From positions 1-64,000 of the forward strand of contig CACWLG010000021.1 in the NCBI GenBank assembly GCA_902761635.1: a DNA stretch of 64,000 nt, in the 5' to 3' direction. Positions 7,390 to 14,247 of this stretch are shown piece after piece (position 1 is the first letter of the stretch; the number at the start of each line of letters is the position of its first letter). Made by a program: the position numbers and the translations under genes. Under the pieces are notes generated by a model. It was not told the origin of the DNA. It worked only from the letters and a program-made list of their open reading frames with translations, and did no database searches. Origin of the DNA: Oscillospiraceae bacterium. Its GTDB lineage: Bacteria; Bacillota; Clostridia; Oscillospirales; Oscillospiraceae.

Positions 7390-8740
7390 TACCATCGCCG
7401 CCGTCGCAACCGGGGCCCAGGTGGCGGCCATCGGCATCGTGCGTCTGTCGGGACCCGGGGCGCATGTGATCGCGGACGCGCTGTTTCGCCCTGCCTCCGG
7501 AAAGCGGATGGGGACATATGAGGATCGAAAGCTCGTCTACGGCAGGCTTTACGGCGCGGACGGGGCCCTGCTGGACCTGTGCATGTGTACCCTCAGCCAT
7601 GGGCCGAACAGCTACACCGGCGAGGATACCGCCGAGTTTCAGTGCCACGGCTCGCCCACGCTGCTGCGCGCCGTGCTGGAGGAGTGCTTTCGTCTCGGCG
7701 CGCGCCAGGCCCTCGCGGGGGAGTTTACGAAGCGGGCCTTCCTGAACGGCCGCCTGGAGCTGAGCGCGGCCGAGGCCGTGGCGGACCTCATCGACGCGGA
7801 GAGTGTGGAGTGTGCGAAGAATGCCGCCGCGCAGCTCTCCGGCGCCATCGCAAGAAAGATCGAGGGCGTCTATTCCGCCCTTGCCGATATCAGTGCCCAC
7901 TATCATGCGGTGCTGGACTACCCGGATGAGGATATCGAGGACTTCCGGCTGGAGCGCTACAAGGCGGATCTGCGCGGGGCGGAGGCCTCGCTTGAGGCTC
8001 TGCTCAGGAGCTTCGAGCGCGGCAGGCTCATGACCGCCGGCATCCCTGCGGCCATCGTCGGGCGGCCCAACGCGGGGAAGAGCTCCCTTCTCAACGCCCT
8101 GCTCGGCTATGAACGGGCCATCGTCACCGATGTGCCCGGCACCACGCGGGACACCATCGAGGAGAAGCTGCGCCTTGGCACGCTGCTGCTGCGCCTGACG
8201 GATACCGCCGGTATCCGGGATACCGAGGACAGCGTGGAGCGCCTGGGGGTGGAACGCAGCCGCGAGACAATGCAGCGCGCAGAGCTGGTGATCGACGTGC
8301 TCGACGGCAGCAGCGCGCCGAATGAGGAGGATCTTGCGCTCCTGCGCGAGGCGGAGAAGAGCCCGAAGGCAGTGCTGGTCCTTTCCAAATCCGACCTCGG
8401 CAGCGCTGCGGCTCCGCCGGAGACAACGCTTCCCACCGTTGTGCTCTCCTCCCGCACCGGGGAGGGGCTGGAGGAGCTGGAGAACGCGATCCGCGCCCTT
8501 TTCCCCCTGCCCACGGTGCCCGCCGGGGAGATCCTCACCAACGCCAGGCAGGCGGAGGCGGTGTCGCGCGCGCTTGAGAGCATCCGCGCCGCCCTTGCCG
8601 CCATGGAGGCCGGCTGTACGCCCGACATCGTGCTCACCGAGAGCGAGACCGCCATGGCCGCCCTCGGTGAGCTCAGCGGCCGCAATCTGCGGGAGGATGT
8701 GACGAACCGGATCTTCAGCCGCTTTTGCGTGGGAAAATAA
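7382..8740 (+). CDS. mnmE: tRNA uridine-5-carboxymethylaminomethyl(34) synthesis GTPase MnmE
   Basis: With MnmG it modifies the wobble uridine of several tRNAs (family knowledge). The 452-residue protein has the N-terminal tetrahydrofolate-binding domain, then a G domain inserted in the helical domain: G1 GRPNAGKS (227-234), G2 TTRDT, G3 DTAG (274-277), G4 SKSD. The C-terminus ends FCVGK, matching the catalytic FC(I/V)GK motif. Its usual partner mnmG is not in this window; the next genes are unrelated. Confidence 0.96.
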   Translation: MPDTIAAVATGAQVAAIGIVRLSGPGAHVIADALFRPASGKRMGTYEDRKLVYGRLYGADGALLDLCMCTLSHGPNSYTGEDTAEFQCHGSPTLLRAVLEECFRLGARQALAGEFTKRAFLNGRLELSAAEAVADLIDAESVECAKNAAAQLSGAIARKIEGVYSALADISAHYHAVLDYPDEDIEDFRLERYKADLRGAEASLEALLRSFERGRLMTAGIPAAIVGRPNAGKSSLLNALLGYERAIVTDVPGTTRDTIEEKLRLGTLLLRLTDTAGIRDTEDSVERLGVERSRETMQRAELVIDVLDGSSAPNEEDLALLREAEKSPKAVLVLSKSDLGSAAAPPETTLPTVVLSSRTGEGLEELENAIRALFPLPTVPAGEILTNARQAEAVSRALESIRAALAAMEAGCTPDIVLTESETAMAALGELSGRNLREDVTNRIFSRFCVGK

Positions 8741-8755
8741 GAGAGGGGGCGTCCT

Positions 8756-9322
8756 GTGAAAATCATCTGTTACGGCGATTCCAACACCTACGGCTACAAC
8801 GGGGACACGGTCTTCGGCGACCGCTTTCCAGAGACGGAACGCTGGCCGGAGCTCCTGGGTCAGATGCTGGGCTGCGAGCTTGTCAACTGCGGCCTCAACG
8901 GCAGACGGGTGCCGCGCTTTCAGCGGAGCCTGGAGGCGGATCTGGCCCAGCTCCGGCGCTGGGGAGACCGGGCCCTTGTGATCGTCATGCTGGGCACCAA
9001 CGACATCCTGGCCGGGGCAGAGGCGGAGGACACGGCGGCGCATATGCGTGCCTTTATCACCGCCCTGACCGCGGCCATGCCGGAGAGCGCGGTGCTCCTC
9101 TGCGCGCCCCCGGCGGCGGAGGCGGAGGGCGGCGCCTTTGACCGGGCCTTCCTTGCGCTGGCCGACGCCTATGAGGGGCTGGCCGATGAGCTGGGACTGA
9201 TCTATGTGAACACACTCCCCTGGCAGATCCCCACCGGCGGGGACGGGATTCACTTCTCCGCCCGCGGTCACAGACTGTTCGCCATGAAGCTGGGGCAGAC
9301 CCTGAAGGAGGCGCTGCGATGA
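8756..9322 (+). CDS. SGNH/GDSL-family hydrolase (esterase-like)
   Basis: A 188-residue serine hydrolase with block I GDSNTYG (nucleophile Ser9), block III GTND (80-83) and block V DGIHFS (Asp163/His166). There is no signal peptide, so it is cytoplasmic. It starts at a GTG preceded by a purine-rich GAGAGGGGG, 15 bases after mnmE. Similar proteins include acyl-CoA thioesterase/arylesterase-like enzymes; the substrate is unknown. It overlaps the next gene by 4 bases. Confidence 0.85.
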   Translation: MKIICYGDSNTYGYNGDTVFGDRFPETERWPELLGQMLGCELVNCGLNGRRVPRFQRSLEADLAQLRRWGDRALVIVMLGTNDILAGAEAEDTAAHMRAFITALTAAMPESAVLLCAPPAAEAEGGAFDRAFLALADAYEGLADELGLIYVNTLPWQIPTGGDGIHFSARGHRLFAMKLGQTLKEALR

Positions 9323-9939
9323 AAACCGAAGTACGTGCCAGGTACCCCGCTGCCGGTCCTGCGGCCGACAACGGCAACAAAGAAAGACAGAGAAATGAGG
9401 GGGAGGGCTTGGAGAACGAAGAAAAGCGGCTTCTGGAGGAGCTGCCCATGAATGCCGAGCAGAAGGCCGAGGTCGGGGATATCCTGCTCTCGGCGCGCAC
9501 CGTGTCCCGGCAGATGGTCTCCCAGGCGAGGGAGCAGTCGGATGAGATCCTGCAGACCGCCCGGGACCGGGCCGAACAGATCGTGCAGGGCGCGGAGGAA
9601 AAGGCCGCCGCCATCGTCAGGGACGCCGAGGAAAGGGCCGCCGCCATGCTGGCAGAGGCGGCTGAAGCGAGAAACGCCACGTCCGCCCAGATGCAGGACT
9701 ATGTGGTGCAGTGCGTCGGAGACTGCTTTTCCAAACTGCGTCAGCAGCAGCTTGAGACGGTGGACTTCATCAACGAGCAGTGGCGCGGATTTCTCAGCGG
9801 CCTGGCCCTGACGGACGAGCTGCAGGGACCGCCCAAGCCGGCCAAGGCCGCCCAGGCCCCTGCCGACGAGATCAGCCGCCAGGATATCGAAGCCCGCGTC
9901 AGCGCCATCGCCAAGGAGCTTATGGAGATCATCGGATAA
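9319..9939 (+). CDS. Coiled-coil protein of unknown function (DivIVA/ATP-synthase-b-like helix)
   Basis: No recognised catalytic domain. Residues about 60-130 form a long Ala/Glu/Gln/Arg heptad-rich helix (REQSDEILQTARDRAEQIV and following), like the stalk helices of DivIVA or F-type ATPase b subunits. The C-terminal third is acidic. ATG 9319 overlaps the SGNH gene stop (ATGA). A TTG at 9409 after GAGGGGGAGGG is an alternative start that would remove a low-complexity N-terminus. No signal peptide or membrane helix. Possibly a cell-division-associated protein, but that is only suggested by shape. Confidence 0.65.
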   Translation: MKTEVRARYPAAGPAADNGNKERQRNEGEGLENEEKRLLEELPMNAEQKAEVGDILLSARTVSRQMVSQAREQSDEILQTARDRAEQIVQGAEEKAAAIVRDAEERAAAMLAEAAEARNATSAQMQDYVVQCVGDCFSKLRQQQLETVDFINEQWRGFLSGLALTDELQGPPKPAKAAQAPADEISRQDIEARVSAIAKELMEIIG

Positions 9940-9942
9940 CGG

Positions 9943-9996
9943 AAGGCGTTGTCTCAAAATAGCTCAATCAGCTAATGAGAGGCAACGCCTCTTTAT
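9943..9996 (+). terminator. Terminator-like hairpin coinciding with the left end of the IS
   Basis: AGGCGTTG pairs with CAACGCCT and inside it CTC with GAG, followed by CTTTATTT. It would end the mnmE-region transcript. The IS terminal repeat forms one arm of the stem, so element end and terminator are the same sequence. Confidence 0.5.
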
Positions 9997-10055
9997 TTGG
10001 GAGATTTCTGTGGAAAAACAGCAGTGTGCAGGAGTGGAATCACGTCGAAATGTGG

Positions 10056-10105
10056 AAAACCATCCAGAGAGTACCGCAAATCAGCGGCGCTCCCGGATGG
10101 TTTTT
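10056..10105 (-). terminator. Terminator downstream of the transposase
   Basis: AAAACCATCC and GGATGGTTTT bracket an inner stem (GAGAGTACCGC/GCGGCGCTC). Run-off T tracts exist on both strands, so it may also block readthrough into the element. Confidence 0.5.
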
Positions 10106-10127
10106 CGGTATTCAATTGTGGGAAATC

Positions 10128-11756
10128 CTATAGCCCGGCCGGAAACCCCTTCGGAACCACGAGACCGGTTCCCAAGCGACGGTTTTGGATTTTATGGTGT
10201 AGCTTGAGCACGTTGTAGGCCAAGCTCAGAAGCGTCCACTCTACCTCAACCTTTACAGTGCTGCGGAGCAGGAATCTGCGAAAGTGCATGTCTTCCTTCG
10301 TCATGGCAAAGACGCCCTCGGCCTGAATGCTGCGGTTCACGCGAATCAGCTTCCCCTCGTCGGTGCTGATCCGTTGCTCCATTTCTTCCCGCTGTCTGGC
10401 AAAGCGCTTGGAAACATAAATTACCTTGTTTCTTTCCTCCAGCGGCTTTTTACTCCCACAGGCGCGGATGCACTTCTCCTTCAATGGACAACCAGCACAG
10501 TCCTTGCAGCTGTAAACAGAGGTTTCTATCTCATAGCCGCTTTGAGATTTGTTTTTCTTGGTGAAGTCAAAGGTAATCGGCTTTCCGTTTGCGCATGTAT
10601 AGGTGTCCTTCTCAGCGTCATAAGACATATTCTCACGGCGGCTGATGTCGGTGCGGTATTTCTTCGTCTTCTTCTGCTCATGGTTGCTGGGCTTCACATA
10701 CAGCTTTGTACCCTTGTTTTCCTCAAAATAGCAATAGTTTTCTTCACTCTCATACCCGGAATCCACACAGAGACGCAAAATGGGATACCGTTTCAAATAC
10801 TCCATGAACGGAATAAGAGTATGCACATCGTTTCGGTCGGCGCTGATGTAATTGCCGATGATGAACTCTTCAGAAGTCGCCACATTCACGTTGTATCCGG
10901 GCTTGAGCTGCCCGTTTCGCATGTGGTCCTCTTTCATGTGCATAAACGTAGCGTCGTGATCTGTCTTGCAGTAGCTGTTCCGATCTCCACAGATGTGCAG
11001 ATCCTGGGTGTACTTCTTCCAGCGTTCCAGCCAGCCGCTCACCATCTCAATCGCTTTTTGAAGAAATGGTTTGCGATGGCCTTTTCCTGTCACCCATTCG
11101 AGCTTCTCCGCCTCTGCTTTCGCGTACAGCTTCTTTCGCAGCTTCTTGAGGTGATGGATTTGGATTGTTTCCGGTATGTGCCATTTGAGCCCAAGTTTCG
11201 ACACCAAGCCGGATAATGCTTGACCGATCTGCTCTTTCAGCTTCGCAAGATGCTTTTCTACGCTCTTCTTCCATACAAAGCTGTACCGGTTCGCGTTCGC
11301 TTCGATCTTCGTCCCATCAATGAACACCGTCGCCATGCTCACAAAGCCCCACTTCATCAGCATTACTGCAAACTGCTCCAACAGTTCTTTCTCGCAGTCC
11401 ACGAGATGCTGAGAACGAAAGCGTGCAATCGTGTTGTGATCCGGTACGGGATTATCCTCTAGCAGATACATGAAACAGATATTCTCCCGGCACGCCCGTT
11501 CAATTCCCCGCGAGCTGTAGATCATGCGCATGTATCCGTAGATCAATACTTTCAGCAGAATCCTCGGCAGATATTCGTTTCTCCCGTCCTGAGAGTAGGA
11601 GCGCTCGATCTTTCGTATATCCATCCTTTCCACTACGGCGCTTACCAATCTCACCGGATCATCTGCTGCAATATATATTTCTGTTTCCATCGGTAGTTTT
11701 AGTTGACGCCCTGTCTCATACAGAGTAAAATCTACCTGCGTATGGTTTTGATTCAC
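10128..11756 (-). CDS. IS1182-family transposase
   Basis: DDE-type transposase of about 542 residues. Features typical of the IS1182 group: an N-terminal LKLPMETEIYIAADDPVRLV segment, the helical RLLKVLIYGY-like domain, IDGTKIEANANRYSFVWKK with the first catalytic Asp, DSGYESEENY with the second, and the cysteine pattern CKDCAGCPLKEKC near the C-terminus. I chose GTG 11756; TTG 11792 is in frame but lies inside a perfect hairpin just upstream (AGCCGGCTCTT/AAGAGTCGGCT) that may limit readthrough translation, a known IS safeguard. TATAAT at about 11762-11767 may be the -10. The product is full length without visible frameshift. Confidence 0.9.
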   Translation of the reverse strand: MNQNHTQVDFTLYETGRQLKLPMETEIYIAADDPVRLVSAVVERMDIRKIERSYSQDGRNEYLPRILLKVLIYGYMRMIYSSRGIERACRENICFMYLLEDNPVPDHNTIARFRSQHLVDCEKELLEQFAVMLMKWGFVSMATVFIDGTKIEANANRYSFVWKKSVEKHLAKLKEQIGQALSGLVSKLGLKWHIPETIQIHHLKKLRKKLYAKAEAEKLEWVTGKGHRKPFLQKAIEMVSGWLERWKKYTQDLHICGDRNSYCKTDHDATFMHMKEDHMRNGQLKPGYNVNVATSEEFIIGNYISADRNDVHTLIPFMEYLKRYPILRLCVDSGYESEENYCYFEENKGTKLYVKPSNHEQKKTKKYRTDISRRENMSYDAEKDTYTCANGKPITFDFTKKNKSQSGYEIETSVYSCKDCAGCPLKEKCIRACGSKKPLEERNKVIYVSKRFARQREEMEQRISTDEGKLIRVNRSIQAEGVFAMTKEDMHFRRFLLRSTVKVEVEWTLLSLAYNVLKLHHKIQNRRLGTGLVVPKGFPAGL

Positions 11757-11765
11757 AACCAAATT

Positions 11766-11804
11766 ATATGCCGACAGCCGACTCTTTCTCAAGAGCCGGC
11801 TGCC
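11766..11804. repeat. Hairpin before the transposase start
   Basis: CAGCCGACTCTT and AAGAGCCGGCTG form a 12-bp stem with a 4-base loop just inside the right end of the IS. Such structures can block impinging transcription or translation of a transposase; that role is inferred. Confidence 0.45.
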
Positions 11805-11857
11805 GTTATTTGACGCTTTTTTCAGGGGCTGCCTTTTGAGACAGCCCCTTTGATATG

Positions 11858-11939
11858 CTCATACTAGAACCTCATGAAAACCTTTAACCCCTTAAAGGTT
11901 TTCATAGCGCCATAAGGCGCGTAGAGGTTCTTGTATGAG
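11858..11939. repeat. Three-way-junction palindrome adjacent to the IS end
   Basis: An outer stem CTCATAC (11858-11864) plus AGAACCTC (11866-11873) pairs with GAGGTTCT (11924-11931) plus GTATGAG (11933-11939). It encloses two hairpins: ATGAAAACCTTT/AAAGGTTTTCAT (11874-11905, 12-bp perfect stem) and GCGCC/GGCGC (11907-11920). Nearly every base is paired. It starts 10 bases from the IS end. It may be an IS target, a small non-autonomous element or a structured RNA; nothing decides between these. Confidence 0.7.
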
Positions 11940-11990
11940 ACGTGTTTTCAGCGTTTCTTCTTGATTAAAGAATTTAATCGAGAAATAGTA

Positions 11991-12692
11991 TCAGTCGGTG
12001 CGCACCTCGGCCCCGGCATCCTCAAAAACCTGGGCCATGATCTCGGCATAGCCGCGGCAGGGCGCGTCCTCCGTCGGAAGCAGGATGCGGAATCTGCGCC
12101 CCAGATGGGGCAGACCGGTGAGGATGTCGTACAGCGCGTCGAGATTGCGCCCGTATTTGCTCTGCCAGAGCATCCGGGCGGCAAGGACCTCATACAGCTC
12201 GGCCCTTTCCCGGCAGGCGGAGAAGTCCAGCGTCAGCTCCGGCACCAGGCTGTTCAGAAGCCCCAGACAGCCCTCCTGAATATCGTCCCAGGCGGTGTCG
12301 AAGTCCCGGGTATACCAGGGGTCGTCGACAATGGCGCCGGGCCGCCCGGCGTATTCGGTCAGCAAGTGCAGCTTCCCCTCGGTGTCGCCGCCGAAGCAGC
12401 GCTCCATATTGCGGATGTTGGCCTCGTCAAAGCCGATGAGCAGGTCCCAGTCTTGATAGTCCTCCCGGCGGATGCGCCGTGCGGTCTTCCCGGCGCAGTC
12501 GATGCCGTGCTCCTTCAGCTTTCGCCGTGCCGGGGGATAGACGGGATTTCCCAGCTCCTCGCTGCTCGTCGCGGCGGAAGCGACCTCAAAGTCCTGCGCC
12601 ATCCCCGCGCGCGCCGCCATATCCTTGAAAATAAACTCCGCCATCGGACTGCGGCAGATATTGCCGTGGCACACAAAAAGTATCCTTGTCAA
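11991..12692 (-). CDS. Low-molecular-weight protein tyrosine phosphatase fused to a barstar domain
   Basis: Residues 1-150 are a complete LMW-PTP: P-loop VCHGNICRS with nucleophile Cys8 and Arg14, and the general-acid loop DDPWY (123-127). Residues 153-233 match barstar, the barnase inhibitor family: LTLDFSACRERAELYEVLA, then the signature YGRNLDALYDIL (180-191). Both parts are in one uninterrupted frame. The start is TTG 12692 with AGGAGG about 10 bases upstream. Barstar-family proteins bind and inhibit RNases, so the fusion could couple dephosphorylation to RNase control or be a chance fusion of two small genes. No barnase gene is nearby. It stands alone on the minus strand between two transferred regions. 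Confidence 0.88.
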   Translation of the reverse strand: MTRILFVCHGNICRSPMAEFIFKDMAARAGMAQDFEVASAATSSEELGNPVYPPARRKLKEHGIDCAGKTARRIRREDYQDWDLLIGFDEANIRNMERCFGGDTEGKLHLLTEYAGRPGAIVDDPWYTRDFDTAWDDIQEGCLGLLNSLVPELTLDFSACRERAELYEVLAARMLWQSKYGRNLDALYDILTGLPHLGRRFRILLPTEDAPCRGYAEIMAQVFEDAGAEVRTD

Positions 12693-12712
12693 ATGCGATC
12701 AGCCTCCTGAAA

Positions 12713-12807
12713 AGCCGTATTCTGCCCCGATTTGCCGCGATTTGCCGGGCAGAAAAAGTTGTTAATAATCTGTGACTTAAGTCACGGAAAAAGCAAAATA
12801 CGGCAAA
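12713..12807. promoter_or_regulatory. Nested palindromes upstream of the phosphatase-barstar gene
   Basis: GTGACTTAAGTCAC (12772-12785) is a perfect 14-bp palindrome, and GCCGTATT/AATACGGC bracket it more widely. It lies 80 bases upstream of the start on the minus strand, a position suited to an operator. No clear -35/-10 pair is seen. Confidence 0.35.
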
Positions 12808-12842
12808 ATGCGGCAAGTCAATGCCGTCAATGGTAGTCAAAT

Positions 12843-12878
12843 GGCAGTAAAAGTCGGGGTGGGTTACTACCGTCGGGT
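12843..12878. repeat. Cassette-end repeat B, copy 1
   Basis: A 36-base element matching 28873-28908 at 29 of 36 positions without gaps. It forms a hairpin (GGCAGTAA with TTACTACC) followed by CGTCGGGT. It lies beyond the 3' end of the genes in the first acetyltransferase cassette, as copy 2 does in the second. Confidence 0.7.
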
Positions 12879-12910
12879 TTGGGACTCTGCGGTTGGTGAA
12901 GTGGAAATGT

Positions 12911-13355
12911 TCATGTTAATAGTTCTGAGAACACTTTCTTATAGTCAGAATCGATTAAAACGACCTGCTCACCAGCACGTTGAAAACCAACAATCATGTT
13001 GCAGTTATCCTTTTTCAAATCAGAAACTGTACAGTCTGCGGCAACCAATCTCGATTCTATCTCCGACTCATGTTTTATAATCTCCTCGAAATGATCCTCT
13101 ATATACTCTTCAGTCATTGCAAGGCAGATAAATCTGATAAATGGCAAATACTGCTCGTCAAAATCCCTTCTCCAGCAGAAAGGAATATAGCAACCTTCTA
13201 CAATAAGATTTTGCCGATTCTCAATTGCGGTCTTTACGATTTCCCGGAATTTTCAAATGATCTATGGACAGATATGGGTAGTTGTATTTCTCAAGCATCC
13301 TTTGCGCCAGAAGCGTTTTCCCGGTATGGGATGCGCCTGTAATCAGGATGATCAT
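12911..13355 (-). pseudogene. P-loop kinase (AAA/zeta-toxin-like), internally deleted
   Basis: The minus strand reads MIILITGASHTGKTLLAQRM (Walker A GASHTGKT), then YPYLSIDHLK, and hits a frame break after about 39 residues. Downstream, another frame continues as IENRQNLIVEGCYIPFC, then RRDFDEQYLPFIRFICLAMT, to a stop at 12911. The two halves belong to one family of nucleotide-binding kinases, with a segment missing between LK and the helix before IENRQN. The ATG overlaps the acetyltransferase stop (ATGA), so the intact ancestor was a two-gene operon. The break is near 13240-13255. Confidence 0.75.
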
Positions 13356-13990
13356 ACTCTTGTTTTCAGCTCTCGCCTGACCTTTTCCAAGTCGCTGCAA
13401 GTCAGCAGCGGAATGAGAGCATTGATTTCATCAATACTTCTATCCCACCATTTGAATCGCAGCATGAGGTCAATCAGTTCATCATCAAAGCGTTTCCGTA
13501 AGACTTTAACTGGGTTCCCGACCACAATGGTATAGGGATCAACATCACGGCCAACAACGCTGCTGGCACCAATAATCGCCCCGTCACCGATGTGAACGCC
13601 GGGAAGGATCACAGCATTCTGACCAATCCATACATCGTTGCCGATCACAGTATCGCCCTTGAACGGCATATCCGATGGAGCAGGCGGCTCCATATCCCAT
13701 CCTTCAAGCGTGTAGAACGGGAATGTAGACACGGCGTTCATCTGGTGATTTGCGTCGTTCATTACGAATTCAACACCGGCCGCAATCTGACAGAACTTCC
13801 CAATGATGAGTTTGTCTCTGCTCCACGGATAAAAGTGTGTTACATGACTCTCAAATTCCGCGTCTGCGATATATGTGAAATCTCCAACGAGAATGTTGGG
13901 ATTCGTGATCGTTGGCTTTACATAGATTTCGTTGTCATATCCCACGATCGGGTGGACCTTATTCGGGTCAGGTCTTTTTCCATTTTTCAT
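13352..13990 (-). CDS. CatB/Vat-type xenobiotic O-acetyltransferase (hexapeptide repeat)
   Basis: Left-handed beta-helix acetyltransferase of 212 residues, the family length. Catalytic His82 lies in MNDANHQM; hexapeptide repeats run from about 110 to 165 (IGNDVWIGQNAVILPGV and following). Family members acetylate chloramphenicol or streptogramin A with acetyl-CoA; which substrate is used here cannot be told. An AGGGAGAG ribosome binding site precedes the ATG. It lies in cassette 1 between repeat A (promoter, 14033-14087) and repeat B. GC is clearly below the chromosomal genes, supporting transfer. Confidence 0.88.
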   Translation of the reverse strand: MKNGKRPDPNKVHPIVGYDNEIYVKPTITNPNILVGDFTYIADAEFESHVTHFYPWSRDKLIIGKFCQIAAGVEFVMNDANHQMNAVSTFPFYTLEGWDMEPPAPSDMPFKGDTVIGNDVWIGQNAVILPGVHIGDGAIIGASSVVGRDVDPYTIVVGNPVKVLRKRFDDELIDLMLRFKWWDRSIDEINALIPLLTCSDLEKVRRELKTRV

Positions 13991-14032
13991 ATGCGTTTCT
14001 CTCCCTAAACCTCGAATCGTCGAAATCTCCCG

Positions 14033-14087
14033 TCACACCCGCAAAAATAAGTAATTTATTATACACCATCACCACGGATTTTTCCAC
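14033..14087 (-). promoter_or_regulatory. Cassette-start repeat A, copy 1, carrying a promoter
   Basis: 55 bases identical at 51 positions to 29578-29632. On the minus strand it contains TGGAAA, 17 bases, then TATAAT, reading toward the CatB-type gene. It is the presumed promoter of the cassette. Confidence 0.75.
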
Positions 14088-14240
14088 TATAAAAAAACGG
14101 CACTCTGCGGCTCGCAGCGTGCCTTGCCGGTTTTCGCGGTAAACTGAAGCTGATGATCAATATTGATCAGGTGATGCTCAAAGTCGATATCGCTGATTGT
14201 CAGCCCGCAGAATTCAGATATGAGCATTCCGGGGTTCTTC
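14087..14240 (-). pseudogene. Tn916-type tyrosine integrase fragment
   Basis: The minus-strand frame reads GMLISEFCGLTISDIDFEHH then LINIDHQL, the motif around the first catalytic Arg region of Tn916/Tn1549-family integrases (canonical LRISEFCGLT); the Arg position is Leu/Ile here. About 35 recognisable codons remain; the frame ends at a stop at 14087-14089. The fragment abuts the AraC gene stop on one side and the cassette promoter on the other, so it marks an old integrative-element insertion. Confidence 0.7.
14091..14123 (-). terminator. Rho-independent terminator after the AraC gene
   Basis: On the minus strand GGCAC-G-CTGCG pairs with CGCAG-A-GTGCC and is followed by GTTTTTTT. It would separate AraC-gene transcription from the acetyltransferase cassette. 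Confidence 0.65.
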
Positions 14241-14247
14241 CCGCCGC

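Larger units (their letters stand above)
9945..11848 (-). mobile_element. IS1182-family insertion sequence (about 1.9 kb)
   Basis: Ends are 15-base imperfect inverted repeats sharing TGTCTCAAAA exactly: GG(C/G)G(T/C)TGTCTCAAAA at 9945-9959 and its complement at 11834-11848. Each end also folds into a hairpin (GGCGTTG/CAACGCC on the left, GGGGCTG/CAGCCCC on the right). One transposase gene fills the element on the minus strand. A target duplication is not obvious. It has lower GC than its neighbours. The frame is intact, so the element may be active. Confidence 0.8.

Noticed and set aside
8725..9141. An alternative plus-strand frame overlapping the SGNH gene
   Set aside because: It is a shifted frame of the SGNH gene, Arg/Gly-rich and without the GDSN, GTND and HF motifs seen in the true frame.
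7328..9271. A 647-codon open frame antisense to mnmE and the SGNH gene
   Set aside because: Both plus-strand genes have clear catalytic motifs; the antisense frame has none.
10284..11216. A plus-strand frame inside the IS
   Set aside because: It is the mirror of the transposase gene and has no ribosome binding site or known motif.
12843..12878. A true integron attC site
   Set aside because: The hairpin lacks the conserved attC core GTTRRRY/RYYYAAC, and no integron integrase is visible; the cassette also carries its own promoter. The likeness is only in layout.
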